DNA of 64,000 bases from contig CAKOWY010000004.1 of the NCBI GenBank assembly GCA_934129895.1, positions 49,997-113,996 on the forward strand. The letters run 5' to 3'. The translations under genes and the position numbers were made by a program. The stretch's first letter is position 1; every line of letters begins with the position of its first letter. Of the stretch, positions 1 to 7,904 are shown one piece after another. The stretch is from an uncultured Clostridia bacterium (GTDB taxonomy: Bacteria > Bacillota > Clostridia > TANB77 > CAG-508). The notes beneath the pieces were generated by a model. That model was given only the letters and a program-made list of their open reading frames with translations, did no database searches and had not been told where the DNA came from.

Positions 1-786
1 TCCTGAAACATTTTCACAACTTTTCCTATGCGGTGCTATACTTAATTTTTTCAGAGTTTTCTGTTCAGCAACACTTTTCATTGATTGGATATTTCCACTA
101 AATTCCAATTTTTCCAAACTTGATATTGGAGGTATTACAACATTTGCTTCTAAATTAATGCTAGTTATATCTAAACTTTTTAATCCTTTTACCTTTGCTA
201 TTTCATCTGCATTATGTTGAGATATATCTATCTTCCATATATTTAACCTTTCTAATCCACTCAAATTTTTTAGGTCAGACAAATCAACCGATTGGGGCTT
301 ATTATAATATGGATCTGATATAATATTCATTTTTTCTCCAATTTCCAATGAATCAAAATTTGGATAATCATTCAATATTGTTTCTGCGTTTAATTCTGAT
401 CTTCCAAATAATGTAACATTTGTTACATTTTTTATCCTACTTAATTTTTCTAATCCTCCATTTGCTAATTCTTCTGCTCCTAGTTGAACAGATTTTATTT
501 CACTGTCTTCAAAAAATTCTGCAGATATATTACAATTTGAAAGCTCAACTTTATCCACTTGTAATCCAACAAGTTTCACTTTTGATAAATCTGCATCTTT
601 TAGTATTAATACTTTATTAATTTCGGCTAATAAATTTACATCTTCTTGAGTAAGTTGTTCTCCTTGAAGATTTAATCCTATATAACCTAATTCTTTTCTA
701 ACTTCTTCTCTTGTAAAGCTTTCTTTTCCTGTTTTTTCAGCCATAAGTTTATTTAAAACTTCACTATCAAATCTAATCTCTTCCAA
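1..786 (-). CDS. LRR-like protein, C-terminus beyond window
   Basis: Partial gene running off the left edge; 262 codons are visible. I choose a TTG start at 786 because an AGGAG ribosome binding site lies 7 bases upstream (794-798) and no in-frame ATG is as well placed. The product is hydrophilic, with no signal peptide or membrane segment. After about residue 50 it reads as irregular leucine-rich repeats, with phrases such as LKDADLSKVKLVGLQ, LSGLERLNIWKIDIS and LKSLDITSINLEA. It follows another LRR-like gene by 18 bases and is the third gene of a leftward operon beginning at 1843. LRR folds usually bind proteins; the partner is unknown. Confidence 0.7.
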   Translation of the reverse strand, partial: MEEIRFDSEVLNKLMAEKTGKESFTREEVRKELGYIGLNLQGEQLTQEDVNLLAEINKVLILKDADLSKVKLVGLQVDKVELSNCNISAEFFEDSEIKSVQLGAEELANGGLEKLSRIKNVTNVTLFGRSELNAETILNDYPNFDSLEIGEKMNIISDPYYNKPQSVDLSDLKNLSGLERLNIWKIDISQHNADEIAKVKGLKSLDITSINLEANVVIPPISSLEKLEFSGNIQSMKSVAEQKTLKKLSIAPHRKSCENVSG

Positions 787-804
787 TGTTTTTCTCCTAT
801 CATT

Positions 805-1392
805 TTATCCAATCGGTAAATTTTTATCTAAGAATTCTATTTGAATGTTTTTTTCTTTAAAATAATTCATAACAACCTCTTTACTTGCTACTTTACTTCC
901 ATTCAAAATTATTTTTTTTAAAGATTTTGGAATATTTAAATGTCCTTTAGTTAAATCAATTTCTTTTAAACTTAAAATTTCCAAACATTTCATTTTGCAT
1001 AACACTTGTAAATTTTTAGGTATAGTATATTCTAATTCAAATCCTTTCAAATCCAAATTTACAATTGTATTTACATCGAATTCTTTACAATTGTTTATAT
1101 ATAAATAATTTATATTCTGTTCATAACAAATATTAAAAATATTTTCACAATTTTCTATTCGTATACTATCTATATTCTTAATTTTTATTTTTTCTATAAT
1201 ATTACAATTTACAAACCATAGTTTTTTAAGATTTTTTAGTGTTTCTAATATCACCATAATTTCATTTGTAACATTAAAATTTTTTAAGATTACATATTCC
1301 AATTTTTCATTATTTCTAATTTTATTTATATCTACATCTATTTTTTGCCCCAAAATATTATATTGATTTAATGTTATTGTATTCTCATCCAT
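805..1392 (-). CDS. Small LRR-like protein, 195 aa
   Basis: Unrecognised cytosolic-looking protein made of irregular leucine-rich units, for example LEYVILKNFNVTNEIMVI, LKKLWFVNCNII and LEILSLKEIDLT. There is no signal peptide or transmembrane helix. ATG start with an AAGGATGG ribosome binding site upstream. It lies 13 bases after the 145-residue gene and 18 bases before the next LRR-like gene, so the three are almost certainly co-transcribed. Cysteines recur within the repeats (NCNII, NCENIF, NNCKEF), as in other bacterial LRR arcs. The function cannot be inferred beyond a likely protein-binding role. Confidence 0.65.
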   Translation of the reverse strand: MDENTITLNQYNILGQKIDVDINKIRNNEKLEYVILKNFNVTNEIMVILETLKNLKKLWFVNCNIIEKIKIKNIDSIRIENCENIFNICYEQNINYLYINNCKEFDVNTIVNLDLKGFELEYTIPKNLQVLCKMKCLEILSLKEIDLTKGHLNIPKSLKKIILNGSKVASKEVVMNYFKEKNIQIEFLDKNLPIG

Positions 1393-1405
1393 ATTTTTTC
1401 CATCC

Positions 1406-1843
1406 TTATCTTTTGATTAATTTTCTGATAAAATTAAATATCTTTTTATACCATTTTTCTTCATTAATAACTACTGGTAATGTTTCTTTATTAATATCAT
1501 CCTCTGCACTTACTTTATTTTTTCTTTTGTCAAAAATATTTTGAATATCATATTCTTCATTAATTTCTTCTAACCTTTGGTTGTTAATTTTTATTAATTC
1601 TTTTCTTTCATCTTCTGAACATAAGTAATCTCTATATATTAATGATAAAATCTCCCTTGTTTCTATTAATAATTCCTGATCATTTAACTTTTTGTGTTCA
1701 TCTAATATTAATTTGTAATTATTATCTTTATTGTTTTTTATTAGCTGTCTAAATTTATCTGGAACTTTATTTCTTATTTCTTCACTTGAATATTCTAAAA
1801 TTGTATCTACTTCAGAAAATGCCTTATAAATGTTTTCTTTCAT
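1406..1843 (-). CDS. Conserved small protein, YDIQxIF family member 1
   Basis: 145-residue hydrophilic protein of unknown function. It is clearly paralogous to the gene at 4679-5143: both share an I(Y)R(D/N)Y-C-(S/T) segment in the middle, the motif YDIQ(N/D)IF followed by RK near residue 100, a short LPV segment, and a basic amphipathic C-terminal helix (IFNFIRKLIKR here). The rest is predicted helical. ATG start preceded by GAGAGG. It is the first gene of a three-gene leftward operon with two LRR-like proteins. The terminal basic helix could contact membrane or nucleic acid, which is only an inference. Confidence 0.65.
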   Translation of the reverse strand: MKENIYKAFSEVDTILEYSSEEIRNKVPDKFRQLIKNNKDNNYKLILDEHKKLNDQELLIETREILSLIYRDYLCSEDERKELIKINNQRLEEINEEYDIQNIFDKRKNKVSAEDDINKETLPVVINEEKWYKKIFNFIRKLIKR

Positions 1844-1873
1844 TTGTAAAATCCTCTCTTTTAAATTACCTAC

Positions 1874-1902
1874 ATATTATCATATCACAAAATATTTTTC
1901 AA
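1874..1902 (-). promoter_or_regulatory. Sigma-A promoter of the 1843-1 operon
   Basis: On the minus strand, TTGAAA (1902-1897), a 17-base spacer and TAATAT (1879-1874) lie about 30 bases before the first gene. Confidence 0.5.
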
Positions 1903-1938
1903 TACTATAAACACATTGAAAAAATAAATTATTTTTTG

Positions 1939-1967
1939 TTGTAAAATCTACTTAATTGTAGTATAAT
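1939..1967 (+). promoter_or_regulatory. Sigma-A promoter of tsaB
   Basis: TTGTAA (1939-1944), 17-base spacer, TATAAT (1962-1967), ending 30 bases before the tsaB start. It diverges from the minus-strand promoter at 1874-1902. Confidence 0.6.
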
Positions 1968-1997
1968 TAGCATATTCATAAGAAAGAAGGAAAAAAA

Positions 1998-2681
1998 TTG
2001 AAAATATTAAGTATAGACACAGCAAGTAATTTATGTACAGTAGCTGTTTTAGAAAATGAAAAATGTATAAAAGAAATAATTGTTAATGATGCAAGAAATC
2101 ATTCAGAAAAAATAATGCCTGTAATCGAACAAGCATTATTAGAGAGTAACTTAACATTACAAAATATTGATCTAATCGTTTGTGATAAAGGTCCTGGCTC
2201 TTTTACAGGAATAAGAATTGGAGTTGGAACAGTCCTTGCATTTAAAGATAGTTTAAATATTCCATGTATTGGGATTTCTTCTTTACAAGCTTTGGCTTAC
2301 AATATTAACGATAATGGAATTATCTGTTCACTTATAGATGCAAAAAATAATAATGTATACTTTGGAGTTTTTGAAAAGAAAAATAATCTTGTAACTCAAC
2401 TTGAAGAGCTAAGCTTTAAGACAATAGAAGAAATCATTCCAATATTAAATAAATATGACAAAATCATTTTTGTTGGTGATGGCTCAATTGTTTATAAAGA
2501 TTTTTTAGAAAGTAACCTAAAAAATTGTAAATTTAGCAGTAAAAATGATTTAAGCAGTTTTTCACTAGGATTAGCTGGATTGAATACATATAAACAAAAT
2601 ATAGAGTCTGATTTGATGCCATTATATTTGAGAAAATCTCAAGCTGAAAGAGCTTTAGAAAATAAATCAATAAAAAAATAG
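1998..2681 (+). CDS. tsaB: tRNA threonylcarbamoyladenosine biosynthesis protein TsaB
   Basis: ASKHA-fold protein that partners TsaD and TsaE to transfer threonylcarbamoyl to A37 of ANN-decoding tRNAs. Family marks: N-terminal ILSIDTA strand, HSEKIMP, and the signature KGPGSFTGIRIG near residues 65-77. At 227 residues it has the normal length. The start is TTG at 1998 with AGAAGG seven bases upstream; no upstream ATG is in frame. TsaB lacks catalytic activity itself and acts as a platform for TsaD. In most Firmicutes tsaE-tsaB-rimI-tsaD are contiguous; here rimI follows only after an oppositely oriented gene, and tsaE and tsaD are not in the window. Confidence 0.95.
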   Translation: MKILSIDTASNLCTVAVLENEKCIKEIIVNDARNHSEKIMPVIEQALLESNLTLQNIDLIVCDKGPGSFTGIRIGVGTVLAFKDSLNIPCIGISSLQALAYNINDNGIICSLIDAKNNNVYFGVFEKKNNLVTQLEELSFKTIEEIIPILNKYDKIIFVGDGSIVYKDFLESNLKNCKFSSKNDLSSFSLGLAGLNTYKQNIESDLMPLYLRKSQAERALENKSIKK

Positions 2682-2702
2682 CCAAAATGGCTATTTTTTT
2701 AT
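2676..2702. terminator. Bidirectional terminator between tsaB and the BspA-like gene
   Basis: Stem AATAGCCA / TGGCTATT with a 3-base loop, followed by T7 on the plus strand and by A/T runs that give a U-tract on the minus strand. It overlaps the tsaB stop codon and ends just before the stop of the opposing gene. Confidence 0.85.
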
Positions 2703-2704
2703 TA

Positions 2705-3826
2705 TTAATCTATAAAATACAAATTTTCTACTTCAGCCCCTTTTAACAGTTTATTTATTTTATCTGAATCAGTTTTTTTCACTTTTAACTCTTTTATTTG
2801 TGCATCTATGAACATCCCAGATGTAGTATTAACATTGCTTATATCTAAACCGCTCAAATCCAATTTTTCTATTCTAGCATTGTAAAACATATAAGACATA
2901 TTGATTACATTACTTGTATCAAAATTACTTAAATCTAAATTTTCTATTCTAGCACAAACAAACATATAAGACATATTGGTTACTTTACTTGTATCAAAAT
3001 TACTTAAATCTAAATTTTCTATTGTAGCCCAATCAAACATATGAGACATATTGGTTACATTACTTGTATCAAAATTACTTAAATCTAAATTTTCTATTGT
3101 AGCCCAATAAAACATACGAGACATATCGGTTATTTTACTAAAGTCAACTCCATTAAAACTTAAATTCTCTATTGTCTTATCATAAAATAATTTATTATTT
3201 AAACTAGATATATTGTTATCACGGATATCTAATTGTGAAAAATTAAAATTTGATAGTTTACAATATTCAAATAAATTCTTAAGATCATCAATTTTATCTA
3301 ATTTTAAATTACTTAAATTTTCAACATCATTCGATAAGTCTAAATCATAAAACCATCCATTAACATTTGTGGGATGTATTTCATCTTTTATTATAATTCT
3401 TTTGGCTTTATTAGTTTTTTCTGTCCTAGACCCAATTAATGTATACTGATTCCAAGTAAGTTTATCTTTTACATCAAGCCATCCTATTTTCCTTATATCT
3501 TGATAGTTTTCATAAGTTATTGATGATACATCACCATAATTATGTTCTAATTTTCTCTTTGGATCTGAATAATTCTGTGAACTAAGTATTAATGTCCCAT
3601 CTGTATATAATTTTGCAAATATTGGATTTGAACTTTCATTTTCTGTCATTTCTCTCTTTGAGAAATCATATGTATTAATTATATTATCATTTACTTTTAT
3701 TTCATTTGGTATATTATGTATGATAAGTTGAATTACAAATACAAACATCATTAATCGAAATACAATTGCCGCCAAGGTTATAAATATTATTTTTCTTGCT
3801 TCTTTTTTTCCATCTTTTATTTCCAT
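2705..3826 (-). CDS. BspA-like (DUF285-type) repeat surface protein, 373 aa
   Basis: Membrane-anchored protein with an N-terminal hydrophobic segment (about residues 13-37) and no clear cleavage site, so probably a signal anchor. Residues 40-220 are unique, and residues 220-350 hold five 25-residue repeats of the pattern FDTSNVTNMSHMF + xxATIENLDLSN. This 'mycoplasma/BspA-type' LRR pattern (DUF285) is common on surface proteins of gut Firmicutes and is linked to adhesion. The central copies are nearly identical in DNA. ATG start at 3826 with AGGGGA upstream. The gene sits between tsaB and rimI in opposite orientation, sharing terminators on its 3' side, which suggests an insertion into an ancestral tsaB-rimI pair. 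Confidence 0.8.
   Translation of the reverse strand: MEIKDGKKEARKIIFITLAAIVFRLMMFVFVIQLIIHNIPNEIKVNDNIINTYDFSKREMTENESSNPIFAKLYTDGTLILSSQNYSDPKRKLEHNYGDVSSITYENYQDIRKIGWLDVKDKLTWNQYTLIGSRTEKTNKAKRIIIKDEIHPTNVNGWFYDLDLSNDVENLSNLKLDKIDDLKNLFEYCKLSNFNFSQLDIRDNNISSLNNKLFYDKTIENLSFNGVDFSKITDMSRMFYWATIENLDLSNFDTSNVTNMSHMFDWATIENLDLSNFDTSKVTNMSYMFVCARIENLDLSNFDTSNVINMSYMFYNARIEKLDLSGLDISNVNTTSGMFIDAQIKELKVKKTDSDKINKLLKGAEVENLYFID
2845..3205 (-). repeat. Five tandem 75-bp coding repeats
   Basis: Equivalent bases recur at 2845, 2920, 2995, 3070 and 3145, an exact 75-bp (25-codon) period. The three central copies share long identical runs such as AAATTACTTAAATCTAAATT, whereas the outer two are diverged. 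Such an array can change length by slippage or recombination. Confidence 0.85.
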
Positions 3827-3926
3827 TTAATCATTCCCCTTTTTTTACTTTAATTATATACTATAATAAAAAAATTTTTTTGTAAAGATATTTTTTCCAA
3901 TTGTAAAAAATAAAACTAACCAATTA

Positions 3927-3955
3927 TTGAAATTTAAACATAATTATAGTATAAT
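3927..3955 (+). promoter_or_regulatory. Sigma-A promoter of rimI
   Basis: TTGAAA (3927-3932), 17-base spacer, TATAAT (3950-3955), 30 bases before the rimI start. It gives rimI independent transcription from tsaB. Confidence 0.7.
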
Positions 3956-3985
3956 AGAAACAAATTTTTATAGGAAGTGAAATTT

Positions 3986-4420
3986 ATGGAAATAACTGAA
4001 ATGACTTTAATTGATTTAGAACAAATGAAAAACACATTATATTCTGATTTCGACAATTTTTGGAGTTATAATATTTTAAAGCAAGAACTTGAAAATGATA
4101 AAACAAAATATATTATAGCAAAAGAAAAAAATGAAGTTGTCGGTTTCGCTGGTATTTCAGTTATTTTTGATGAAGCTACCTTAAACAATATAGTCGTAAA
4201 AAAATCTTGTCGTGGTAAAGGTATTGGAGGAGAATTATTAGAAACTTTAATTGATTTGTGTTCTGATATGAATTTAAAAACATTTACACTTGAGGTAAAT
4301 GTTGAGAATACTCCTGCTATTAAATTATATAAAAAGTTTGGCTTTAAGAATTTAGGAATCAGAAAAAAATATTATAATAATACTACAGATGCTTATATTA
4401 TGACAAAATATGATATATAA
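3986..4420 (+). CDS. rimI: Ribosomal-protein alanine N-acetyltransferase RimI
   Basis: GNAT acetyltransferase of 144 residues, normal for RimI, which acetylates the N-terminal alanine of ribosomal protein S18. The acetyl-CoA loop is visible as KKSCRGKGIGGELL (R/Q-x-x-G-x-G/A motif), followed by LEVNVENTPAIKLYKKFGF, the characteristic C-terminal GNAT segment. The ATG at 3986 is chosen over an in-frame GTG at 3977 because AGGAAG ends 8 bases before the ATG and overlaps the GTG. RimI is usually encoded next to tsaB; here it has its own promoter. A generic GNAT is possible, but context and motif agree with RimI. Confidence 0.85.
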   Translation: MEITEMTLIDLEQMKNTLYSDFDNFWSYNILKQELENDKTKYIIAKEKNEVVGFAGISVIFDEATLNNIVVKKSCRGKGIGGELLETLIDLCSDMNLKTFTLEVNVENTPAIKLYKKFGFKNLGIRKKYYNNTTDAYIMTKYDI

Positions 4421-4423
4421 ATA

Positions 4424-4470
4424 ATAAACACATTTTAAAGTGAATTCTCATCTTAAAATGTGTTTTATTA
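4424..4470. terminator. Bidirectional terminator of rimI and the 9.1-4.5 kb operon
   Basis: Long stem ATAAACACATTTTAA / TTAAAATGTGTTTTAT with a 14-base loop, flanked by T-rich sequence on both strands. It separates the convergent rimI and the gene ending at 4471. Confidence 0.85.
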
Positions 4471-4677
4471 TTATATTTTATTTAATATATTGTCAATTTC
4501 ATTTTTATCTTTAATAATTCTTATTTGATCATCTATATTCTCAAATAAAATTATTTTTCCAATATCATTCTCATTTTGAGCAATACAATAACTTTTTTCG
4601 TCTATATCATAAGTTCCAATTATCATATATTCATTGTTACTCTCTAAAGTTAATACATCTCCTGTTTCTAATTTCAC
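4471..4677 (-). CDS. Small acidic beta-rich protein, 68 aa
   Basis: Unrecognised protein predicted to be mostly beta strand (METGDVLTLESNNEYMII-like opening, then a YCIAQ strand and IILFEN). The layout recalls small one-domain proteins with a two-layer beta barrel, but I cannot name a family. GTG start at 4677 with AGGAGG seven bases upstream; the TAA stop of the preceding gene (4679-4681) lies one base before the start, so translation is probably coupled. Last gene of the leftward cluster before the terminator. Confidence 0.6.
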   Translation of the reverse strand: MKLETGDVLTLESNNEYMIIGTYDIDEKSYCIAQNENDIGKIILFENIDDQIRIIKDKNEIDNILNKI

Positions 4678-4678
4678 T

Positions 4679-5143
4679 TTATTTCCTCCTATTAAATAAA
4701 TTTTTAATAAAGTTAAATGCTTTTGTAAATATATTTTGTTTTTTATATTCTACCGGTAAATTATTATTTTCTTGTGATATCTCATAATTACTAATAGAAC
4801 TCTTTCTTTGTGCAAAAATATCTTGTATATCGTATTTTTTACTTTGCTCCTCTTCATATTTTTTTTGATTTTCTATCATTATATTATCAATTTTTATTGC
4901 TTCTTCTGGTGTACACCAATAATTTCTATATATTATCTGTAGTATCATATTTGTTTCTGGTAACAATTCCTGCTCTTCTATATTATAAAATTCAAATTCA
5001 TAATCCTTTTTGGCCATTTTATCAAGAAAGCTCAAAAAGTTTTTATTTATTTTATTTTTATATTCTACTGGTAATACTTTTAATATTTCATTTACCTGTT
5101 TTGCAGCAATACCTATTTTCTCATTAGTATCTACTATCTCCAT
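4679..5143 (-). CDS. Conserved small protein, YDIQxIF family member 2
   Basis: 154-residue paralogue of the gene at 1406-1843, with the same IIYRNYWC segment, YDIQDIFAQRK motif near residue 105, LPVEY segment and basic C-terminal helix (FNFIKNLFNRRK). The function is unknown. The ATG at 5143 is preferred to the in-frame TTG at 5149, because GGAGAGG sits 6-9 bases before the ATG but only 2-3 before the TTG. It overlaps the 3' end of the preceding gene by 20 bases, implying translational coupling. The two family members differ in neighbours: LRR proteins there, a large membrane protein here. Confidence 0.65.
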   Translation of the reverse strand: MEIVDTNEKIGIAAKQVNEILKVLPVEYKNKINKNFLSFLDKMAKKDYEFEFYNIEEQELLPETNMILQIIYRNYWCTPEEAIKIDNIMIENQKKYEEEQSKKYDIQDIFAQRKSSISNYEISQENNNLPVEYKKQNIFTKAFNFIKNLFNRRK

Positions 5144-5327
5144 TTTCAACCTCTCCTACTATACTATTATCATGTTGTACCTCTCCTCGTTGTAATTTTG
5201 AAATTTCTTCTACCATTCTATTATAATCACTAATTTTAGTTCCATTAAACATTCTCTGTATATTTTTTAATATACCTTGTTCTTGAGCATCTTTTTCGCC
5301 ATATTGTTCAAAAAATCCTTTATTCAT
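5124..5327 (-). CDS. Small hydrophilic protein, 67 aa
   Basis: A short ORF starting at ATG 5327 (MNKGFFEQYGEKDAQEQ) and overlapping the next gene by 20 bases. The same frame stays open upstream to 5480 inside the 543-residue gene, but the reading there looks non-coding. The ribosome binding site is mediocre (AGAGGG about 12 bases upstream). A stop codon in another frame at 5333-5335 would allow coupled initiation if the upstream gene is read through an apparent frameshift (see findings). Function unknown. Confidence 0.5.
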   Translation of the reverse strand: MNKGFFEQYGEKDAQEQGILKNIQRMFNGTKISDYNRMVEEISKLQRGEVQHDNSIVGEVENGDSRY

Positions 5328-5382
5328 ATTATTTATTTGCCCTCTGCCAACAATTGCTTTGAAAGGATTTTTGCTTCCAACC

Positions 5383-7014
5383 TTATCTGTTTCTCCTCTG
5401 TCTGATTGTACTCCGCATATATTGAACATATAAATTTTCATCAATTTTACTACTATCACCATGACAATATTGTTCAACATAAGTATTATATGCCAGTTCT
5501 ATTTTTAAATATGATTCCATAAATTCTTCATAATTTTCTACTTTTATATCTTGGTTAGAAAAATTTGCAAATAAATCAGGACTAGTTCTTTCAATGGTTT
5601 CAAATAATTTATCATTTCCCATTTTTTGACCTATATCTGACTTAGAAAATTTATATAGAGACTCTGCTACTTGTTGTATATTTTTTACACTTTCTATGTT
5701 TTCTAGATTAGCAAGTCTACTAAAAAATTCTATTCTGTCACTATTCTTTTCTAGATTCTCTTTAACATCAATAATATCCTCATTTATCTTTGCACTCTCA
5801 GATAAATTATATTCAATCTCATCTCTATGTTCAGATTCTGCTCTAGCAGATAAACTACCTGTTTCTATATGTCTATTATTAAATTCATTCCATTCATTTA
5901 TATAAGAATCTGTTTTTTCGGCAACATCCTGATGTAATTCTAAATATTTTCCATACACTTCAAAATTTTGTAATTGATAATCTATCCATTGTTTATTTGT
6001 AGGATTTTCAATTTTGCTATATTGCTCTTCTATCTCTTGACTTTCTTGTTCAATTTCTTGAACACTATTCATATTTTCAATACGATTATTTCTTGCTTCT
6101 ACTTCTGGTTCTTGTACATTTTTTTCACCAATAGTTTGTCCTTCTTGATTAGCTCCTATTTCATTTATATAATTATCACCAATTATAGAAGTTAATGCGT
6201 CTTTTTCATTTTCAATTGTTTCTGAAATACTAAAATTTTCAGCCTCTGTTCTGCTTATAACAACTTTTGTCCCTCTTTTATTTGCCATAGATATTACTAA
6301 CGCCAATGATAACCCTACAATAGCCGCTTTATATGCCCCTTTGTGAATAGTTTTCTTTTTTAATTTTTTCGTTGACTGAAGTGTTTTTTCCGTTTCAGAT
6401 GATTTTTTTATAATTTCTGATAATTCACTTTTATTTTCTTGAATTATTCTTCTTGTATTTTCTTCTGCACTCTTTTTATCATTAATTCCTTTAGAAACTT
6501 TTATTTCTTTAACACCTTTTACAAATCCATCAAAACATTCAAGTACATCATCTTCTTTTATATATTCTCCTGATAATTCTGATCTATGTTCATCTTTTTT
6601 TGAAGCTACAACTGCTCCAAGGTTTTTTTCAGCTTTATCATTTTTGGCTTTTACTGTAGCATAAAAACCTCCTCTTGAATTTTCTGAAAATGTTGATATA
6701 TCAATTTGAGGTAATTTTTGAATTGTTTTTCTTGTAACACGTGCTAACTGCTCTATTTGTTCTGTTGATAAATCATTTACATTTATTCCTTCTATTTCTG
6801 ATATTATTTGTTGGCACATTTTGTCATCCTTATATTCTTGGCTAACTAACAAACTTTTCAAATCATTCAAACTGCTTTGTAGTTCTTGTAAATAAAAATC
6901 ATCAACAATTGCATATTTACCATCTTTGCTTTCAACATATACTGTTTCTTTTTCTGAAAAGTATTTTTCAACATTCTTCAAAACATTAATTATACTTTCT
7001 TTTAATTTTCCCAT
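5383..7014 (-). CDS. Large membrane-anchored coiled-coil protein of unknown function, 543 aa
   Basis: Hydrophilic, lysine- and glutamate-rich protein with one hydrophobic segment at about residues 227-244 (AAIVGLSLALVISM), preceded by a strongly basic stretch (KKLKKKTIHKG), so the N-terminal part is predicted cytosolic and the C-terminal 300 residues outside. Both halves are mostly helical with coiled-coil character. ATG at 7014 with GAAGGG eight bases upstream. The C-terminus is suspect: the last 16 residues (ending IRQRRNR) read poorly, while another frame continues with a coding-like helix to a stop at 5333. It has its own promoter at 7050-7078 and leads the small genes 5327-4471. I recognise no family. 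Confidence 0.75.
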   Translation of the reverse strand: MGKLKESIINVLKNVEKYFSEKETVYVESKDGKYAIVDDFYLQELQSSLNDLKSLLVSQEYKDDKMCQQIISEIEGINVNDLSTEQIEQLARVTRKTIQKLPQIDISTFSENSRGGFYATVKAKNDKAEKNLGAVVASKKDEHRSELSGEYIKEDDVLECFDGFVKGVKEIKVSKGINDKKSAEENTRRIIQENKSELSEIIKKSSETEKTLQSTKKLKKKTIHKGAYKAAIVGLSLALVISMANKRGTKVVISRTEAENFSISETIENEKDALTSIIGDNYINEIGANQEGQTIGEKNVQEPEVEARNNRIENMNSVQEIEQESQEIEEQYSKIENPTNKQWIDYQLQNFEVYGKYLELHQDVAEKTDSYINEWNEFNNRHIETGSLSARAESEHRDEIEYNLSESAKINEDIIDVKENLEKNSDRIEFFSRLANLENIESVKNIQQVAESLYKFSKSDIGQKMGNDKLFETIERTSPDLFANFSNQDIKVENYEEFMESYLKIELAYNTYVEQYCHGDSSKIDENLYVQYMRSTIRQRRNR

Positions 7015-7049
7015 GTTTATTTCCCTTCATTTTTCATAAGTTTTTCTTT

Positions 7050-7078
7050 ATTGTATATTAAAATATTCTTTCTGTAAA
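7050..7078 (-). promoter_or_regulatory. Probable sigma-A promoter before the 543-aa gene
   Basis: Minus strand TTTACA (7078-7073), 17-base spacer, TACAAT (7055-7050). It lies between ylmH and the 543-residue gene and would let the unknown cluster be expressed separately from trxB-trxA-ylmH. Confidence 0.5.
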
Positions 7079-7082
7079 TATT

Positions 7083-7883
7083 TTATACAAATTTTTCTAC
7101 TTTTAATATTGTTCTGCCACTTCTAGTTTGCCCAATAATCTCTTTTATAAAGAAGCGTCCTTTTCCCCTTATTGTAATCATATCCCCTTCTTTTATTTGT
7201 TTTGTTTTCTTTGTTTCTACTTGAAAATTAACAAAAACTCTTTCTGTATTCATTATTTCGATTATTTTGTTTCTTGAACATCTTGCAAGTTCTGATGCAA
7301 CATTATCAAGTCTTAAAGAGGCTACTATTATTTCAATTTCTTCCTTTTTTACTTCAACATTTCTTAAATTTTGTATATCTTCTACTGTAATTGTTGATTT
7401 TGAAAATCTCGTTAATTCACTTAAATTTTGTTCTAAAAATTTAGTAATTTCTTTATCAATTATAATATCTGCACCATTATTTTCTACAATTATATCTCCA
7501 ATTTTTTCTCTCTTTATTCCAAGTTTCATAACTGCACCTAAATAATCTCTATGTGTATATTTTCCAATTAAATCATCTGGTAATTCAATTCTAATGATTT
7601 GAACAATGCTAGGTAAATTCTTTTCAACAACTTGTTCATTAAATTTTTCAGGATAAAATACATACATTTTTCTCTCTGCTTCATTAAACCCACCATATTT
7701 TATATAATTTTCTACTTTTTGTTTGTTTAAAAATTTTTGTACCAATTCATTTTGAGATAAATCTAAAAAATCAGTATGTTCAATCTTATTTCTATTATTT
7801 GTACTTTCTACTTTATCTAAAACCTCAGCTAATAGCATCTTTTCATCTTTATTTTTGTAATCATTTAATACTTCTCTGTTCAT
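7083..7883 (-). CDS. ylmH: S4-domain RNA-binding protein YlmH
   Basis: 266 residues, the usual YlmH length. N-terminal region (1-80) with the family phrases FLDLSQNELVQ and YGGFNEAERKM, a middle domain containing HRDYLGAVMKLGIKREKIGD, and a C-terminal S4 domain from about residue 190 (RLDNVASELARCSRNK, then ERVFVNFQ and the final strand RGKGRFFI). The family is usually in the ylm cell-division cluster and is implicated in ribosome-associated quality control by binding stalled 50S-peptidyl-tRNA. Here it follows trxA by 21 bases instead, so it has been moved into a redox operon. ATG at 7883 with a purine-rich site upstream. Confidence 0.9.
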   Translation of the reverse strand: MNREVLNDYKNKDEKMLLAEVLDKVESTNNRNKIEHTDFLDLSQNELVQKFLNKQKVENYIKYGGFNEAERKMYVFYPEKFNEQVVEKNLPSIVQIIRIELPDDLIGKYTHRDYLGAVMKLGIKREKIGDIIVENNGADIIIDKEITKFLEQNLSELTRFSKSTITVEDIQNLRNVEVKKEEIEIIVASLRLDNVASELARCSRNKIIEIMNTERVFVNFQVETKKTKQIKEGDMITIRGKGRFFIKEIIGQTRSGRTILKVEKFV

Positions 7884-7904
7884 TTTTCTCCTCTTTATTT
7901 TTTA

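Noticed and set aside
5010..5195. Plus-strand short ORFs in the 4.8-5.2 kb region
   Set aside because: Antisense to the coupled genes at 4679-5327 and without ribosome binding sites.
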